Assembly: GCF_016863175.1 (NCBI RefSeq)
Contig: NZ_BOOJ01000030.1
Location: forward strand, 221,798-285,797
Length of the DNA: 64,000 nucleotides
Direction: 5' to 3'
Source of the DNA: Paraplanobispora siamensis
GTDB taxonomy: Bacteria; Actinomycetota; Actinomycetes; Streptosporangiales; Streptosporangiaceae
Position 1 is the first letter of the stretch, and each line of letters begins with the position of its first letter. The position numbers and the translations under genes are program-made. Positions 62,229-64,000 of this stretch are shown here, in pieces. The notes under the pieces were generated by a model that was not told where the DNA came from, did no database searches, and saw nothing but the letters and a program-made list of their open reading frames with translations.

Positions 62229-62364
62229 CGACCGTGTGACAGATGGTGCCATACCAGTGTGATTTGCTCTGGTTTACCCGGCTTCTTGCCGATCATCGGA
62301 GATTTCGTGGCACCATCTATCCCGTAGTGGTGTTCTCCCGGATCGGCATAGCAGGACTCTCCTT
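62229..62364. promoter_or_regulatory. Region upstream of sigM with an 11-bp inverted repeat
   Basis: AGATGGTGCCA (62241-62251) and TGGCACCATCT (62308-62318) are perfect inverted repeats 56 bp apart, ending 46 bp before the sigM start codon. They could be paired operators, a long-loop terminator of the pseudokinase gene, or an RNA structure. Confidence 0.6.
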
Positions 62365-63012
62365 GTGAATTCCCCACCCGAGACCCCGCCGGCGGCGGAT
62401 CAGCAGGCAGGACGGACGACCGTGTCCGACGCCGACCTGCTGAACCGGCACATCGCCGGGGATCCACAGGCTTTCAGTGAAATAGTCAAGCGGCATCGCG
62501 ACCGCATGTGGGCGGTCGCCCTGCGCACGCTGGGCGACCCCGACGAGGCGGCGGACGCCGTACAGGACGCCTTCGTCTCCGCCTACCGCAAGGCCGAGAG
62601 CTTCCGCGGCGAGGCGGCGGTGACCACGTGGCTGCACCGCATCGTGGTGAACGCCTGCCTGGACCGCATGCGCAGGAAGTCGGTGCGCCCCGTCGCCGAC
62701 GACGAGCTGATCGAGGCCGCCGAGCGCGAGACGCCGGTGCCCGACCAGACGACCGAGCGCGAGGTCTCCATGGAGGTCTCCTCCGCGCTCAAGCTGCTGC
62801 CCGCCGACCAGCGGGCGGCGTTGGTGCTGGTGGACATGATGGGCTACTCCGTCGAGGACGCAGCCCAGGTCCTCCAGGTGCCCAGCGGCACCGTGAAAAG
62901 CCGCTGCGCGCGCGGCCGAGCCAAACTTGTCCCAATTCTTTCGCATCTGCGGAACCGATCTGACCTATCTCGCGTCTCATCGGCGAAGGGAGCAGAACTT
63001 CGTGACGGGTGA
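62365..63012 (+). CDS. sigM: ECF RNA polymerase sigma factor SigM
   Basis: A 215-residue ECF sigma factor. Region 2 has IVKRHRDRMWAVALRTLGDP, then DEAADAVQDAFVSAYRKAESF and TTWLHRIVVNACLDRMRRK. Region 4 has LKLLPADQRAALVLVDMMGY, then LQVPSGTVKSRCARGRAKLV. The GTG at 62365 has AGGA ten bases upstream; a GTG at codon 20 (VSDADLLNR) is an alternative. The order murJ-pseudokinase-sigM-anti-sigma matches the mycobacterial sigM locus, which supports the name. The stop overlaps its anti-sigma gene. Confidence 0.93.
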   Translation: MNSPPETPPAADQQAGRTTVSDADLLNRHIAGDPQAFSEIVKRHRDRMWAVALRTLGDPDEAADAVQDAFVSAYRKAESFRGEAAVTTWLHRIVVNACLDRMRRKSVRPVADDELIEAAERETPVPDQTTEREVSMEVSSALKLLPADQRAALVLVDMMGYSVEDAAQVLQVPSGTVKSRCARGRAKLVPILSHLRNRSDLSRVSSAKGAELRDG

Positions 63013-63868
63013 TACGCACTACGACCTGGAGATCCTGGCCGAACTGGCCGAGGGTCTCCTCGACGCCGCCACGGCTCTGCAGGTTCGCGAGCACCTCGCG
63101 ATCTGCGATCCCTGTGGCGAGAGCCTTGCCGATCTCGCAGCGGTCCGCGAGATGCTCTCGGGGACTCCCACCCCGGCGATGCCGATGGGAGTCGCGCTCC
63201 GGATCGACCGTGCGCTGGCCGCAGAGGCCGAGAGCTTGCGTGGAGGTGGAGTGGGGCTGGTGGAAGCACCGGCCTGGGACGACATAATGCGCGACGCGCC
63301 GTGGGAGACGGAGACCCCGTCCCTCCCTGAGCCGGAGCCGGTGCGGCTGGGGGTCGTCGGCGACGACGGCACCGTCGTCCCGGTCACCCCGGCCAGGCGG
63401 CGCAAGGCCGCCGCGCGGCGCCGGTGGGCGATGCCCGCCGCCGCGGCGGGAGTGGCGGCGGCGGTGATCGGCGCCACGGTGGTGACGACCAGCATGCTGT
63501 CCGCGTCGGGAGGACCGAGCACCAATCCCATGATCGGTGTCCAGGCCGACGCGGCCCCGCCGAAGTACCAGCTGACCGACAGCAACTGGAACTACACCGA
63601 CCAGGAGCTCAGCGGTTCGCTGCTGGGCTACATCGGCCCGGTGAACGCCGGTGGCACGACGGAGAGCTCGAAGATCGACCAGTGCGTGCGCCAGGTCGCC
63701 GCCAGGGTCGGCACGGCTCCCTTCGCGGTCGACCAGGGCTTCTACAACGGGCAGGAGGCCAACGTCATGGTCTTCTGGCACAACCAGGCCAAGAACCAGG
63801 TGCTCGTCCACGTGGTGGGCCCGGAGTGCGACCAGGTGCGCGAGCCCGCCCTCGCCCGCTGGAAGTAA
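63002..63868 (+). CDS. Anti-sigma factor for SigM, zinc-binding, single-pass membrane protein
   Basis: A 288-residue protein from the GTG at 63002, with GAAGGGAGC upstream and 11 bp of overlap with sigM. The N-terminal zinc anti-sigma domain has REHLAICDPCGE (His31, Cys35 and Cys38). A charged linker leads to a transmembrane helix (about 144-166, rich in Ala and Val). The extracytoplasmic ~120 residues contain YQLTDSNWNYTDQELSG and two cysteines (CVRQVAARVG and GPECDQV) that could form a disulfide. It corresponds to the RsmA position of mycobacteria. The next gene there is thioredoxin reductase, which would lie beyond the window. Confidence 0.92.
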   Translation: MTGDTHYDLEILAELAEGLLDAATALQVREHLAICDPCGESLADLAAVREMLSGTPTPAMPMGVALRIDRALAAEAESLRGGGVGLVEAPAWDDIMRDAPWETETPSLPEPEPVRLGVVGDDGTVVPVTPARRRKAAARRRWAMPAAAAGVAAAVIGATVVTTSMLSASGGPSTNPMIGVQADAAPPKYQLTDSNWNYTDQELSGSLLGYIGPVNAGGTTESSKIDQCVRQVAARVGTAPFAVDQGFYNGQEANVMVFWHNQAKNQVLVHVVGPECDQVREPALARWK

Positions 63869-63881
63869 CAGCCTCGGCAGG

Positions 63882-63914
63882 GCCCGGCACGGATCCCGTC
63901 CGTGCCGGGCTTTT
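63882..63914 (+). terminator. Rho-independent terminator after the anti-sigma gene
   Basis: A perfect 12-bp stem (GCCCGGCACGGA at 63882-63893 with 63899-63910) and a 5-nt loop are followed by TTTT (63911-63914). It lies 13 bp after the stop codon. Confidence 0.93.
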
Positions 63915-63920
63915 CCGTGT

Positions 63921-64000
63921 GCGGCGCCCGGGGTTTCCGGTGGCGGCGCCCGGGTCTTTCGGCGTGCGGCGCCCGGGTCTTTCGGCGTGCGGCGCCCGGG
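63921..64000 (+). repeat. 23-bp tandem repeat, at least four copies, running off the window
   Basis: The core GCGGCGCCCGGG occurs at 63921, 63943, 63966 and 63989, that is at spacings of 22, 23 and 23 bp; the connecting part becomes TCTTTCGGCGT in the later copies. The array starts right after the terminator and its far end is outside the window, so the total copy number is unknown. Confidence 0.85.

Noticed and set aside
63921..64000. CRISPR array
   Set aside because: The copies are contiguous without unique spacers and no cas genes are present.

Overview
This is a high-GC (about 70%), gene-dense actinobacterial chromosome segment. The family signatures (DUF5063 next to recR, paired tRNA-deaminase-associated proteins, an intein in dnaB, PadR next to ino1, DUF6049-murJ-pseudokinase-sigM-anti-sigma) and the GTG starts fit Actinomycetota. 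I would guess the order Streptosporangiales, but that placement is inference. Much of the content matches genes that flank oriC in Mycobacterium tuberculosis (ponA1, a GT87 gene, rpsF-ssb-rpsR-rplI, dnaB, ino1/PadR; pcnA, DUF6049, MviN, sigM; recR, ybaB, dnaX, ask). dnaA, recF and gyrAB are not here, so the window is origin-proximal but not oriC itself. I see no prophage, insertion sequence, CRISPR array, rRNA or biosynthetic cluster.

Layout. 1-7.1 kb: aspartokinase (cut by the window edge), DUF5063 protein, recR and ybaB on the minus strand; a GAF regulator on plus; dnaX and the SRP RNA on minus. 7.3-12 kb: two tRNA-Ser genes, a ParB-like small protein, a zinc metallopeptidase, tadA with two related associated proteins, and upp. 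12-15.5 kb: a small membrane protein with a PH-domain protein, an XRE-TPR regulator and a FadR-type GntR regulator. 15.5-22.4 kb: a second-type sliding clamp (dnaN-like), a lone chemoreceptor, and a LuxR response regulator/histidine kinase pair divergent from an ABC-2 exporter. 22.4-27.6 kb: an HxlR regulator divergent from a quinone oxidoreductase with a very clear operator, a cysteine-rich DUF5685 protein, a phosphoesterase, and an ECF sigma/anti-sigma pair.

27.9-37 kb: dnaB with a 426-residue endonuclease-bearing intein, a DnaA-box cluster upstream, a MATE exporter, an amino-acid permease and a secreted glycoside hydrolase with five TIG domains. 37-40 kb: an amino-acid ABC importer. 40-42 kb: the rplI-rpsR-ssb-rpsF operon. 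42-49 kb: small membrane proteins, endonuclease IV, a second DnaA-box cluster, two membrane glycosyltransferases and a class A penicillin-binding protein. 49-56 kb: a PadR regulator with a palindromic operator, ino1, idi, an MFS transporter, bioA and the CCA-adding enzyme. 56-64 kb: YbaK deacylase, DUF6049 protein, murJ, a separate membrane pseudokinase, sigM and its anti-sigma factor, then a terminator and a 23-bp tandem repeat that runs off the window.

Functionally the window combines replication and repair (dnaX, dnaB, dnaN-like, ssb, recR, nfo), translation support (tRNAs, SRP RNA, S6, S18, L9, tadA, cca, ybaK) and envelope building (class A PBP, murJ with its pseudokinase, glycosyltransferases, ino1 for phosphatidylinositol). 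The least conventional items are the dnaB intein, the orphan clamp, two DnaA-box clusters away from oriC, the detached pseudokinase, the metallothionein-like tail of the DUF5685 protein and several perfect operator palindromes.
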